Counted from the stretch's first letter, positions 1-5,853 are shown. The stretch: 13,305 nucleotides of DNA from JBFKMV01 sp041629655 (GCA_041629655.1 JBFKMV010000147.1:1-13305), one strand, 5' to 3'. Notes: generated from the letters alone by a model not told the origin. Numbers and translations: made by a program.

Positions 1-19
1 CCCGCCGGACTCGACACGG

Positions 20-96
20 GCGCGTGTAGCTCAGCTGGATAGAGCACCAGTCTCCGGAACTGGGTGTCGCAGGTTCGAATCCTGCCACGCGTACCA
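20..96 (+). tRNA. tRNA-Arg (anticodon CCG)
   Basis: A complete cloverleaf can be folded by eye. The acceptor stem is 20-26 with 86-92 (first pair G-U), the D stem 29-32/42-45, the anticodon stem 47-51/59-63, and the T stem 69-73/81-85 with a TTCGAAT loop. The anticodon CCG at 54-56 reads the Arg codon CGG, which should be common in a genome this GC-rich. The discriminator is A93 and the CCA end is encoded at 94-96. Its promoter must lie mostly left of the window; bases 1-19 show no clear element. Confidence 0.97.
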
Positions 97-101
97 ACCT
101 T

Positions 102-129
102 TTGCGACCTTCCCGGTCGCGCGTATATT
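102..129 (+). promoter_or_regulatory. Candidate promoter for the ChaN-PDZ gene
   Basis: TTGCGA at 102-107 matches 4 of 6 positions of a housekeeping -35 box. TATATT at 124-129 matches 5 of 6 of the -10 box, with a 16-base spacer. This is the only AT-rich patch between the tRNA and the coding region. Predicted transcription start is near 136, giving a leader of about 55 bases before the ATG at 190. By inspection only. Confidence 0.45.
104..120 (+). terminator. Hairpin just after tRNA-Arg(CCG)
   Basis: GCGACC (104-109) and GGTCGC (115-120) form a perfect 6-bp stem with a 5-base loop, 8 bases after the tRNA CCA end. The following bases are GCG and then TATATTTT, so the U-run is displaced. It may help end the tRNA transcript, or simply overlap the promoter at 102-129. 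Confidence 0.3.
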
Positions 130-189
130 TTCCCCACGTCCGGGGCTCTGCTACCTTCCGGAAACCTGGTGTTTCGGAAGGGGAGTGCG

Positions 190-1422
190 ATGCGAGTCAC
201 GATTCGATTGCTGATCCTGTGCCTGCTGCTGTCCACGCCGCTGCTGGCGGGCAGCCAGACCGTGCTGCACCTGTCCGTCGGCGACCCCGAGCGCCGCGAC
301 CGCGAGGCCGACGTGGTGCTCGACGGCATCACCGACACCCGCACGGGCGACGTGCTGACCCCGGACGAGCTGGCCCGGCGGCTTCTCGGGGTGCGCCTGC
401 TGCTGGTGGGCGAGAGCCACACCAGCATGGACTTCCACCGCGTGCAGCTGCGCGTGATCCGCGCGCTGCACGAGGCGGGCCGCAACGTCCGGGTCGGTCT
501 CGAGATGTACCCGGCCGAGGACCAGGCCTCGCTGGACCGCTGGGTGCGCGGGTTGTTGACCGAGACCGGGTTCCTCGAGCTGTCGCGCTGGTACGACCGC
601 TGGGGCTACCACTGGGACTACTATCGCGAGATCTTCGACTACGCCCGCGTCAACGGCATCGGCCTCCACGGGCTGAACGTCGACCGCGACGTGATCTCCT
701 CCGTCGGCCGCAAGGGGCTCGACGGGCTGGACGAAGAGGAGCGGGCGCAGCTTCCCGAGCGCATTGACACCGCCAGCGACGAGCACCTGACGCTGTTCAA
801 GTCGTTCTTCGAGGAGGGCGAGATCCACGGCGCGATGAGCGACGAGCAGTGGACGCGGATGCTCGAGGCCCAGTGCGCCTGGGACGCGGTGATGGGCCAC
901 AACGCGCTGTCCGTGCTGGAGCGGCACGGAAGCGGGGACGGGTCGATCCTGGTCGTGCTGGTCGGGTCGGGGCACCTCGCCTACGACCTGGGCATCCAGC
1001 GCCAGATCGCCGGCCAGGTCGGGGGCAAGCTGGCGACGCTGATCCCGGTGCCGGTGCGGGACGAGGACGACGACCCGGTGCCGACGGTGCGCGCCTCGTT
1101 CGCCGACTTCCTGTGGGGGTTGCCGCGCCAGGGCCCCCCGATCTACCCGTCGCTGGGGTTCTCGACGCGCAAGATGGACGACGAGCAGCGGCTGAAGGTG
1201 ATCTGGGTCGAGGAGAAGACCCCGGCGGGCGCCGCCGGGGTGCAGATGGGTGACGTGCTGCTGACGGTCGACGGCGTCGACATCCCGGACAAGGAAACGC
1301 TCAACCGCCACATGTCGGGCAAGCGCTGGGGCGACACCGCCACCGTGACCGTCCGCCGCGGCGAGGGCACCGAGCGCATGCTGCTCCAACTGCGGCGGTG
1401 GCCGCCGGAGCCCGAGGATTGA
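190..1422 (+). CDS. Exported ChaN/DUF399-family protein with C-terminal PDZ domain
   Basis: This 410-residue protein starts with a basic residue and hydrophobic run (2-20) that looks like a Sec signal peptide, cut near LLA/GS (20-21). Residues about 66-285 resemble the ChaN haem-binding fold (PF04187): VGESHTSMDFHR at 73-84, EMYP at 105-108, MGHNA at 235-239 and LVGSGHLAYDL at 257-267. Conserved histidines are H77, H237 and H262. Residues about 320-405 form a PDZ domain (SLGF, then AGAAGVQMGDVLLTVDG at 346-362). ChaN proteins were described as iron-regulated haem-binding lipoproteins, but here no lipobox Cys follows the h-region, so a soluble or periplasmic form is likely. ATG 190 is chosen because GGAAGGGGAG (176-185) precedes it; the open frame extends upstream to 64, inside the tRNA. 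The next gene overlaps its end. Family confidence is good; haem binding is inference. Confidence 0.85.
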   Translation: MRVTIRLLILCLLLSTPLLAGSQTVLHLSVGDPERRDREADVVLDGITDTRTGDVLTPDELARRLLGVRLLLVGESHTSMDFHRVQLRVIRALHEAGRNVRVGLEMYPAEDQASLDRWVRGLLTETGFLELSRWYDRWGYHWDYYREIFDYARVNGIGLHGLNVDRDVISSVGRKGLDGLDEEERAQLPERIDTASDEHLTLFKSFFEEGEIHGAMSDEQWTRMLEAQCAWDAVMGHNALSVLERHGSGDGSILVVLVGSGHLAYDLGIQRQIAGQVGGKLATLIPVPVRDEDDDPVPTVRASFADFLWGLPRQGPPIYPSLGFSTRKMDDEQRLKVIWVEEKTPAGAAGVQMGDVLLTVDGVDIPDKETLNRHMSGKRWGDTATVTVRRGEGTERMLLQLRRWPPEPED

Positions 1423-2468
1423 GCCGAGACCCCGGGACCCGCAACCGGCGCCGCCGCGCGGCGGTCGTGCTCGCCGCGCTGGGTCTCGGGGCGCTGGTCG
1501 TGGTCTGGGGCGCGCTGCGTTACGACGCGATCCGCCCCGCACCGCGCGAGACCGTGGTGATCGAGCAGGGCAAGCTGCGCCTGCACGGCGACCTCTACGA
1601 CCGCGGCGATCCCGGGCGGGCCGAGGCCGCGATCCTGCTGCTCCACTCCTCCAACCCGCTGGCGCGGCGGATGCCGTTCAACCGCGTGCTGGCCGAGCTG
1701 CTCAGCGATCGGGTGCCGGTGCTGAGCGCCGACCTCCGCGGCTACGGGGACTCGCACTTCCCGGGCGACGTCACCTCGGCCGAGGACCTGGACTTCGCCG
1801 CCGACATCCAGCGCTGGGTCGGATTGCTGGCCGAGCGTTACCGGTTGCCCGAGCGGCGCGTGCTGCTGGCCGGGCGCGGCACCGGCGCCGCCGCGGTCCT
1901 GCAGTACATGCACCGCTACCCCGACGCGCCCCAGTCGTTCGTGCTGATCGTGCCGCCGCGCGCGGAGCGGATCGGCGACGAGCTGTGGAGCGACGACGAT
2001 CCGCCGCTGGTGCGGCGCTGGGAGCGCGACATGGTCGGACCCGGGCGCGTCTCGGTGGAGGCGGTGCGCGAGCTGTCGGGAGAGCTGCGGCTGGAGGGGC
2101 TGCCCGCCGCCCAGCGCGGCCGGGCCGTCACGCTGGTCGACACGCCGGCGACGATGGAGACGGCGCTGCTGCGGCAGGTCTTCGTCACGCTGACCGAGCC
2201 GAAGACGCTCTACGCCGTGGGCGACGGCGTGAACCACTACTTCGGCACCCGCGTCCCGCTGCGCGCCAACGAGCTGGCGACCCGGTTCGCCGGCCCGCGC
2301 TCCTGGCAGCTCTACCACCCGCCCGCGCTCGAGACGCTGCGGGCCGCGATGCTCTCCGCGGCGGGGGTGGAGCCTGGGGAGGCCCGCGCTTGCGGCCCGG
2401 ATCGGCTTCGGACTAGAGTCGCCGCCCGGGCGCCTGTAGCTCAGGTGGACAGAGCAGCGGCCTTCTAA
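1419..2468 (+). CDS. Membrane-anchored alpha/beta-hydrolase-fold protein, probably catalytically inactive
   Basis: From TTG 1419 the product has 349 residues: a basic N-terminus, one membrane segment (about 14-33) and an alpha/beta-hydrolase-like domain outside it. Fold landmarks are LLLHSS at 73-78, DLRGYGDS at 105-112, an elbow reading AGRGTG at 151-156, and VNHYF at 271-275 where the catalytic His normally sits. The elbow should be GxSxG, but the nucleophile position 154 is Gly (codon GGC at 1878-1880). The usual acidic residue after strand 6 is also not evident. TTG 1419 is preferred because GGAG (1407-1410) lies 8 bases upstream and the start overlaps the ChaN stop, implying translational coupling; GTG 1398 would add 7 residues. 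The last roughly 30 residues are Arg/Ala-rich and unlike a domain, and the final 39 bases lie inside tRNA-Arg(TCT). Substrate or role is unknown. Confidence 0.75.
   Translation: MSRDPGTRNRRRRAAVVLAALGLGALVVVWGALRYDAIRPAPRETVVIEQGKLRLHGDLYDRGDPGRAEAAILLLHSSNPLARRMPFNRVLAELLSDRVPVLSADLRGYGDSHFPGDVTSAEDLDFAADIQRWVGLLAERYRLPERRVLLAGRGTGAAAVLQYMHRYPDAPQSFVLIVPPRAERIGDELWSDDDPPLVRRWERDMVGPGRVSVEAVRELSGELRLEGLPAAQRGRAVTLVDTPATMETALLRQVFVTLTEPKTLYAVGDGVNHYFGTRVPLRANELATRFAGPRSWQLYHPPALETLRAAMLSAAGVEPGEARACGPDRLRTRVAARAPVAQVDRAAAF
2390..2419 (+). promoter_or_regulatory. Candidate promoter for tRNA-Arg(TCT)
   Basis: TTGCGG (2390-2395) and TAGAGT (2414-2419) are separated by 18 bases and end 10 bases before the mature tRNA at 2430. 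They match 3 of 6 and 4 of 6 consensus positions. The element lies inside the extreme 3' end of the hydrolase frame. Confidence 0.35.
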
Positions 2469-2506
2469 GCCGCGGGTCGGGGGTTCGAGTCCCTCCAGGC
2501 GCGCCA
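2430..2506 (+). tRNA. tRNA-Arg (anticodon TCT)
   Basis: The full cloverleaf is present: acceptor 2430-2436/2496-2502 (seven Watson-Crick pairs), D stem 2439-2442/2452-2455, anticodon stem 2457-2461/2469-2473, and T stem 2479-2483/2491-2495. The anticodon TCT at 2464-2466 reads AGA/AGG. The discriminator is G2503 and CCA is encoded at 2504-2506. The upstream protein frame terminates at TAA 2466-2468, inside this tRNA's anticodon loop. Confidence 0.97.
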
Positions 2507-2524
2507 GCGCCGGCTCCCCGCTGG
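2504..2524 (+). terminator. Hairpin after tRNA-Arg(TCT)
   Basis: CCAGCG (2504-2509) pairs with CGCTGG (2519-2524), a perfect 6-bp stem that includes the encoded CCA. No U-run follows, so this may be a processing or weak termination structure, or chance in GC-rich DNA. Confidence 0.25.
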
Positions 2525-2544
2525 TTGCGCTGTTCCGGGCACGT

Positions 2545-2550
2545 TATAAT
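2545..2550 (+). promoter_or_regulatory. Consensus -10 box upstream of tRNA-His
   Basis: A perfect TATAAT stands in otherwise very GC-rich sequence, 66 bases before tRNA-His. No good -35 box is found at 16-18 bases upstream; TTGCGC (2525-2530) is at a short 14-base spacing. It probably drives tRNA-His with a leader of about 60 bases. Confidence 0.45.
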
Positions 2551-2616
2551 CGCGCGGCGCCGAGGCCCGGAAGCGCCAGGGAAGGGGCGTTTCTCGAGGG
2601 AGCGGGCCCGTTCCGT

Positions 2617-2693
2617 GGTGAGTGTAGCTCAGTCGGTAGAGCGCCAGACTGTGGATCTGGTGGTCGGGGGTTCGAATCCCCTCACTCACCCCA
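2617..2693 (+). tRNA. tRNA-His (anticodon GTG)
   Basis: The cloverleaf has acceptor 2618-2624/2683-2689, D stem 2627-2630/2639-2642, anticodon stem 2644-2648/2656-2660 and T stem 2666-2670/2678-2682. The anticodon GTG at 2651-2653 reads His codons. G2617 is the extra -1 guanosine facing discriminator C2690, the identity pair that histidyl-tRNA synthetase requires and that is encoded in bacterial genes. CCA is encoded at 2691-2693. Confidence 0.97.
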
Positions 2694-2803
2694 ATCGAAA
2701 CACGGCCGACAACCGCGCCCGGGCCGCGAAAGTGACGGCCGACTCTTACAAAGAATTAACTTCCGGGTAAAGGAAAACGGTTCCGTTTCTCGGCGACTAC
2801 CGG

Positions 2804-2809
2804 TACAAT
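2804..2809 (+). promoter_or_regulatory. Candidate -10 box for the minor-pilin operon
   Basis: TACAAT matches 5 of 6 of the -10 consensus and sits in the AT-richer part (about 2745-2815) of the 198-base gap between tRNA-His and the first pilin gene. The -35 region is poor (about 2 of 6 at 17 bases), so an activator may be needed if this is real. A second weaker pair is CTTACA/TAAAGG around 2745-2773. No sigma-54 GG-N10-GC pattern was found. Confidence 0.3.
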
Positions 2810-2865
2810 TACGAACAGGTAAGGGGAAGCCCCAAGTCGCCTCGCCCTTTCCGGCACTTTCGGGT

Positions 2866-2880
2866 CCTGTCTGTCACAGG
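2866..2880 (+). promoter_or_regulatory. Small hairpin at the pilin operon ribosome-binding site
   Basis: CCTGT (2866-2870) pairs with ACAGG (2876-2880) around a 5-base loop, directly against the G-rich Shine-Dalgarno stretch 2879-2887. It could modulate initiation at GTG 2892. Stem length is modest. Confidence 0.25.
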
Positions 2881-2891
2881 GGGTGGAATCG

Positions 2892-3413
2892 GTGCACGGC
2901 CAGCGCGGTGCAACACTCGTGGAACTCTTGGCCATGACCGTGGTCATGGCGATGGCGTTCACCGTCTCGGCGGTGATCACCCACCGCTGGACCGAGCGGG
3001 AGTCCGTGCGCAGCGCCGTCCACCAGGTGCAATCGCATCTCCGGCTGGGCCGGATCCAGGCCATCGCCCGCAACCAGACCTGCCGGTTCGTCATCGACGA
3101 GGGCGCCCGGCGCATCCAGGTCTTCGACGTCAACGACCCCGGCGATCCCGCCGACGACCTCACGCTGGCCGACCTGACGCTGTCGCGGTTCGTGGTCTTC
3201 GAGCGGCCGGATCCCGGAGCGCCGATCACGCTGACGCCGATCGGGGGCGGGCGCTACCAGGCCACGTTCACCCCGCGGGGCAGCGTCTCCGCCGGCTCGG
3301 GCCAGGTCGCCGTGAAAGGCGGCGACGGGTTCTACTACAGGGTACGACTGCTGGCGGCCGGGGGTGTGACTCTCGAGCGCTGGAACGGGTCCTCCTGGAT
3401 GCCGGACATTTGA
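2892..3413 (+). CDS. FimT/GspH-type minor prepilin
   Basis: This 173-residue prepilin has a very short leader ending in Gly, then ATLVELL, so Glu is at +5 as prepilin peptidase substrates and assembly require. A hydrophobic alpha-1 segment of about 20 residues follows, then a globular domain with the GspH/FimT pattern: LGRIQAIARN in the helix and FTPRGSVSAGSGQVAV near the end. It is predicted to be an inner-membrane prepilin that joins the initiating complex of the pilus. GTG 2892 is chosen because AGGGGGTGG (2878-2886) sits just upstream; GTG 2883 is also possible and adds three residues. It is the first gene of a four-gene prepilin operon, in the position of fimU/fimT relative to pilV-pilW-pilX in other bacteria. 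The family call is firm; the exact subgroup is not. Confidence 0.85.
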   Translation: MHGQRGATLVELLAMTVVMAMAFTVSAVITHRWTERESVRSAVHQVQSHLRLGRIQAIARNQTCRFVIDEGARRIQVFDVNDPGDPADDLTLADLTLSRFVVFERPDPGAPITLTPIGGGRYQATFTPRGSVSAGSGQVAVKGGDGFYYRVRLLAAGGVTLERWNGSSWMPDI

Positions 3414-3421
3414 GGAGCATG

Positions 3422-3814
3422 ATGAGGCCGAGCTCGCCAGGCTACACGCTCGTCGAGGTGCTGCTGGCCCTGCTGCTGGTCGCGGTGGGGGTGCTGGCGG
3501 CCGCCCCGATGTTCATGTACGTGGCGCAGGGCAACGCCTCGGGCGCCGACCTGTCCCAGGGCGGCTCCGTGGTGCTCGAGCAGCTGGAGACGCTGCGCAA
3601 GGAGCCGTTCGGCTCGCTGACCGACGGCGGGAGCCTGGGCGCCGACGTGGCCGGCTACTTCGACGACGCCCATCCGACGTTCACGATCCGCTGGCGCATC
3701 TCGTCCGGCGTCGGACCGCCCGGGGCCAAGACGATCGAGGTGCGCGCGGTGCCCAAGGGCGCCGCGGGCGGCTCCGGCCGCCAGGTGACGCTGGCCACGG
3801 TGAGGTGCCGCTGA
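3422..3814 (+). CDS. pilV: PilV-like minor prepilin
   Basis: A 130-residue prepilin: short leader, then G7 followed by YTLVEVLLALLLVAVG, giving Glu at +5 of the mature chain and a classic N-methylated helix. Helix residues VVLEQLETLRKEPFGSL are typical of PilV/pseudopilin I-type proteins. The rest is a small beta-rich globular domain ending in TLATVRCR. ATG 3422 has AGGAG (3413-3417) four bases upstream; ATG 3419 and TTG 3410 are in frame but too close to that site. It begins 8 bases after the previous stop, and its own stop overlaps the next start by one base. The symbol rests on sequence type plus the order pilV-pilW-pilX. Confidence 0.8.
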   Translation: MRPSSPGYTLVEVLLALLLVAVGVLAAAPMFMYVAQGNASGADLSQGGSVVLEQLETLRKEPFGSLTDGGSLGADVAGYFDDAHPTFTIRWRISSGVGPPGAKTIEVRAVPKGAAGGSGRQVTLATVRCR

Positions 3815-4395
3815 TGCGGCGGCTCGGTTCCATCCCGCGCGGCTTCAGCCTGGTCGAGCTGTTGATCAGCATGGCGGTGTTCGCGCTGGCCACGGCGTCG
3901 CTGGCCGGGCTGATGATCCAGAGCTCGCAGATGAACAAGGCGCAGCAGATGCGCGCCGACGTGCAGTCCAACGCCACGACCTGCCTGGCGCTGGTGCTGC
4001 AGGACCTGCGCAGCGCGGGCTGGGACCCGCTCAACGTCGGGATCGAGGGCGTGCGCCTGCCCGCGGCGCAGAGCGACAGCATCGAGCTGTTCGCCGACTT
4101 CAACGAGGACGGCGACACCGACGACCAGGACGAGGCGGTGACCGTGCGGCGGGTCGCCGACCGCATCGAGTGGCAGCGCTCGACGGGCGGCCCCTGGGTC
4201 ACGCTGGCCGAGCACATCACCAACGACGCCGACGGCGACGGGACGCCGGAGCCGATGTTCGACGCCGACGCCGCCGTCGACCCGACCGAGGTCGGCGTCC
4301 GCATCACGGCGCAGTCCCCGCTGCCCAACCACCGCACCGGGAAATACATGCGCTACACCGCCGAGACCCGGGTCGCGCTGCGGGAGGGGCTGTGA
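3814..4395 (+). CDS. pilW: PilW-like minor prepilin with an EF-hand-like Asp loop
   Basis: A 193-residue prepilin with leader MRRLGSIPRG and mature start FSLVELL, so Glu is at +5; the hydrophobic helix spans about 11-36. The helix continues with LALVLQDLRSAGWDP at 59-72, a frequent PilW feature. Residues 95-106 (DFNEDGDTDDQD) have Asp/Asn at loop positions 1, 3, 5, 9 and 12 and Gly at 6, the spacing of a calcium-binding EF-hand loop. A second acidic stretch, NDADGDG, is at 137-143. ATG 3814 overlaps the pilV stop (TGATG), with GAGG 3802-3805 at 8 bases. Its own TGA overlaps the GTG of the next gene. PilW proteins join the minor-pilin complex at the pilus tip; calcium binding here is inference. 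Confidence 0.82.
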   Translation: MRRLGSIPRGFSLVELLISMAVFALATASLAGLMIQSSQMNKAQQMRADVQSNATTCLALVLQDLRSAGWDPLNVGIEGVRLPAAQSDSIELFADFNEDGDTDDQDEAVTVRRVADRIEWQRSTGGPWVTLAEHITNDADGDGTPEPMFDADAAVDPTEVGVRITAQSPLPNHRTGKYMRYTAETRVALREGL

Positions 4396-5708
4396 CCGCC
4401 CCGCGGCAGCGGCGGACCCGCGAGACGGGCTCCGCGATGGTGATGGCGATGTTCGTGCTGTCGCTGCTCACCGGGATGGGCATCGCGCTGCTGGTGGTGA
4501 CCGAGATCGAGATGCGCATGCACCAGGCCGACCTGCGCTCCAAGGTGGTGTTCTACCTGGCCGAGGCCGGCCTGGAGGACGGCCGCGAGACGTTGCGCCA
4601 GGCCAACAACGCTTCGGCCAACCTGGGCAGCCTCGACGACGAGCTGCTGGACGCGGCCGGCCCCAACGGGCGGATCGACCTCGACCTCGACACGCTGTCC
4701 GTGCTCTACGACGCCGACGGCCAGCCGGTGGACTTCACGGGCTACGGCGACGACGTGCCGGTCCGGGCGACCACGCGGCTGGGGGACGGGATCTACGCGG
4801 CCTTTTTGACCAACGACGCCGTGGACGGTCTGGCCGACCTCGACGACACCAACGACCGCGTGCAGGTGGTCTCCATCGCCGCGGGGCCCGGGCGCTCCCG
4901 GCGGATCGTCCAGGGCATCATCGAGCGCCACGGGGTGCCGGAGTTCCCGGCGGCGATCACGATCCTGGGCCCGCTGCCCGACTTCGACGGCGGCAGCGGC
5001 GACGCCAAGCTGCTGACCGGCGACGACTGCAACGGCGCGGGCGTGCCCGGGCTGTCGGTGCCGGTGGCCGGGGTGATCGGCGCCGCCGCCGAGGCCGAGG
5101 CCGAGCTGCACATCGCGTTCCCCGACAGGTTCCGGCAGGGGATCGAGCGCGGCCCCGACACGGTCGACGACATCACGGGGATCATCGACCCGGCCTGGCT
5201 CGACTGCAACTACCTCAAGAGCCTGGCCCTCGAGGTGCGCGACCTGGCCGACGTGGTCGGCGACTCGTCGACGCCCAAGGCCTCGCTGGGCACCGTGGCC
5301 GACCCCAAGATCGTCTACATCGAGGGCGACTACGACATCAACGTCGACGTCGACGGGGGCGGGGTGCTGTGGATCACGGGCGATCTCCACGCGACCTCGG
5401 AGTTCAGCTGGACCGGCGTGGTGTTCGTGGTCGGAACCGGACAGTTCTGGCGGCAGATGGCGGCCGAGCGGGGCAGCTACTCCGGCGCGTTCCTGGTCGC
5501 CAACATCGCCGGGCCGGACGGGGTGATGTGGACCGCCGACGACTGCTCGGGCAGCGACGGTGTGCTCGGCAACGCCGATGACCCGTTCGGCCCGGGCATG
5601 TGGCACATCTCGTCGTTCAACCGGGGCACGACCGAGTACTGCACGGCTTCGATCGCCGACGCCCTCGACCTGTTCCCGTTCGTCACCACCGAATTCCGCC
5701 AGCGCTGA
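4392..5708 (+). CDS. pilX: Large PilX-like minor pilin (PilX N-terminal domain plus long extracellular domain)
   Basis: A 438-residue protein, far longer than the roughly 200 residues common for PilX. Its N-terminus has a basic leader, then GSAMVMAMFVLSLLTGMGIA at 13-32, a prepilin-like membrane helix with Met rather than Glu at +5, as in GspK-like tip pilins. YLAEAGLEDG at 55-64 is a PilX hallmark. Residues about 305-370 contain short strands (VYIEGDYDI, GVLWITGDL, GVVFVVGTG, GAFLVANI) like a beta-helix or stacked-strand domain. Two Asp-rich copies of GxDGVxxxADD lie at 374-384 and 387-397. Five Cys residues (213, 272, 385, 407 and perhaps others I missed) could form disulphides. GTG 4392 follows GGGAGGGG (4382-4389) and overlaps the pilW stop; the longer upstream open frame is a shadow of pilW. 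It is last in the operon, with tRNA genes instead of pilY1 after it. Confidence 0.8.
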   Translation: MTAPRQRRTRETGSAMVMAMFVLSLLTGMGIALLVVTEIEMRMHQADLRSKVVFYLAEAGLEDGRETLRQANNASANLGSLDDELLDAAGPNGRIDLDLDTLSVLYDADGQPVDFTGYGDDVPVRATTRLGDGIYAAFLTNDAVDGLADLDDTNDRVQVVSIAAGPGRSRRIVQGIIERHGVPEFPAAITILGPLPDFDGGSGDAKLLTGDDCNGAGVPGLSVPVAGVIGAAAEAEAELHIAFPDRFRQGIERGPDTVDDITGIIDPAWLDCNYLKSLALEVRDLADVVGDSSTPKASLGTVADPKIVYIEGDYDINVDVDGGGVLWITGDLHATSEFSWTGVVFVVGTGQFWRQMAAERGSYSGAFLVANIAGPDGVMWTADDCSGSDGVLGNADDPFGPGMWHISSFNRGTTEYCTASIADALDLFPFVTTEFRQR

Positions 5709-5743
5709 GCCGGCGCCGCGGCGACCGCCCGCGGGCCCGGCTC
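5707..5743 (+). terminator. GC-rich hairpin at the end of the pilin operon
   Basis: GAGCCGG (5707-5713, overlapping the pilX stop) pairs perfectly with CCGGCTC (5737-5743), and GCGG/CCGC can pair inside. There is no U-run, so it may be an L-shaped or Rho-assisted end, or block readthrough into tRNA-Arg(TCG). Confidence 0.35.
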
Positions 5744-5758
5744 GCCAGGGCCGACGCG

Positions 5759-5767
5759 TGCTAACCT
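5759..5767 (+). promoter_or_regulatory. Possible extended -10 box for tRNA-Arg(TCG)
   Basis: TGCTAACCT has the TGn extension and a weak hexamer (3 of 6), ending 9 bases before the mature tRNA. It shares GTGCTA with the element before tRNA-Lys (5884-5892). No -35 box is visible. Confidence 0.25.
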
Positions 5768-5776
5768 GGACCTTCC

Positions 5777-5853
5777 GCGCCCGTAGCTCAGCTGGATAGA
5801 GCATCTGGCTTCGAACCAGAGGGTCGGGAGTTCAAGTCTCTCCGGGCGCGCCA
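5777..5853 (+). tRNA. tRNA-Arg (anticodon TCG)
   Basis: The cloverleaf has acceptor 5777-5783/5843-5849, D stem 5786-5789/5799-5802, anticodon stem 5804-5808/5816-5820, and T stem 5826-5830/5838-5842 with a TTCAAGT loop. The anticodon TCG at 5811-5813 reads CGA (and possibly other CGN codons). The discriminator is G5850 and CCA is encoded at 5851-5853. Many bacteria read CGA with the inosine form of tRNA-Arg(ACG) instead, so a dedicated TCG gene is less usual. Confidence 0.97.

Noticed and set aside
64..189. N-terminal extension of the ChaN-PDZ protein
   Set aside because: It would begin inside tRNA-Arg(CCG) and cross a promoter; the ATG at 190 has a strong ribosome-binding site and opens a signal peptide.
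2465..2770. Short open frames on both strands across the tRNA-Arg(TCT) and tRNA-His region
   Set aside because: Their translations are mostly tRNA sequence, and they have no ribosome-binding site or recognisable protein features.
2850..2870. Possible sigma-54 promoter at GGCAC near 2853
   Set aside because: The -24 element is partial and no GC -12 element falls at the required spacing.
2810..2891. Possible cyclic-di-GMP riboswitch before the pilin operon
   Set aside because: Such switches are common before pilus genes, but the conserved core bases and paired stems of the GEMM motif are not present; only a CACAGGG string is shared.
4170..4391. N-terminal extension of PilX upstream of 4392
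   Set aside because: It overlaps pilW out of frame, is Arg/His-rich, and precedes the ribosome-binding site and membrane helix expected at the start of a prepilin.
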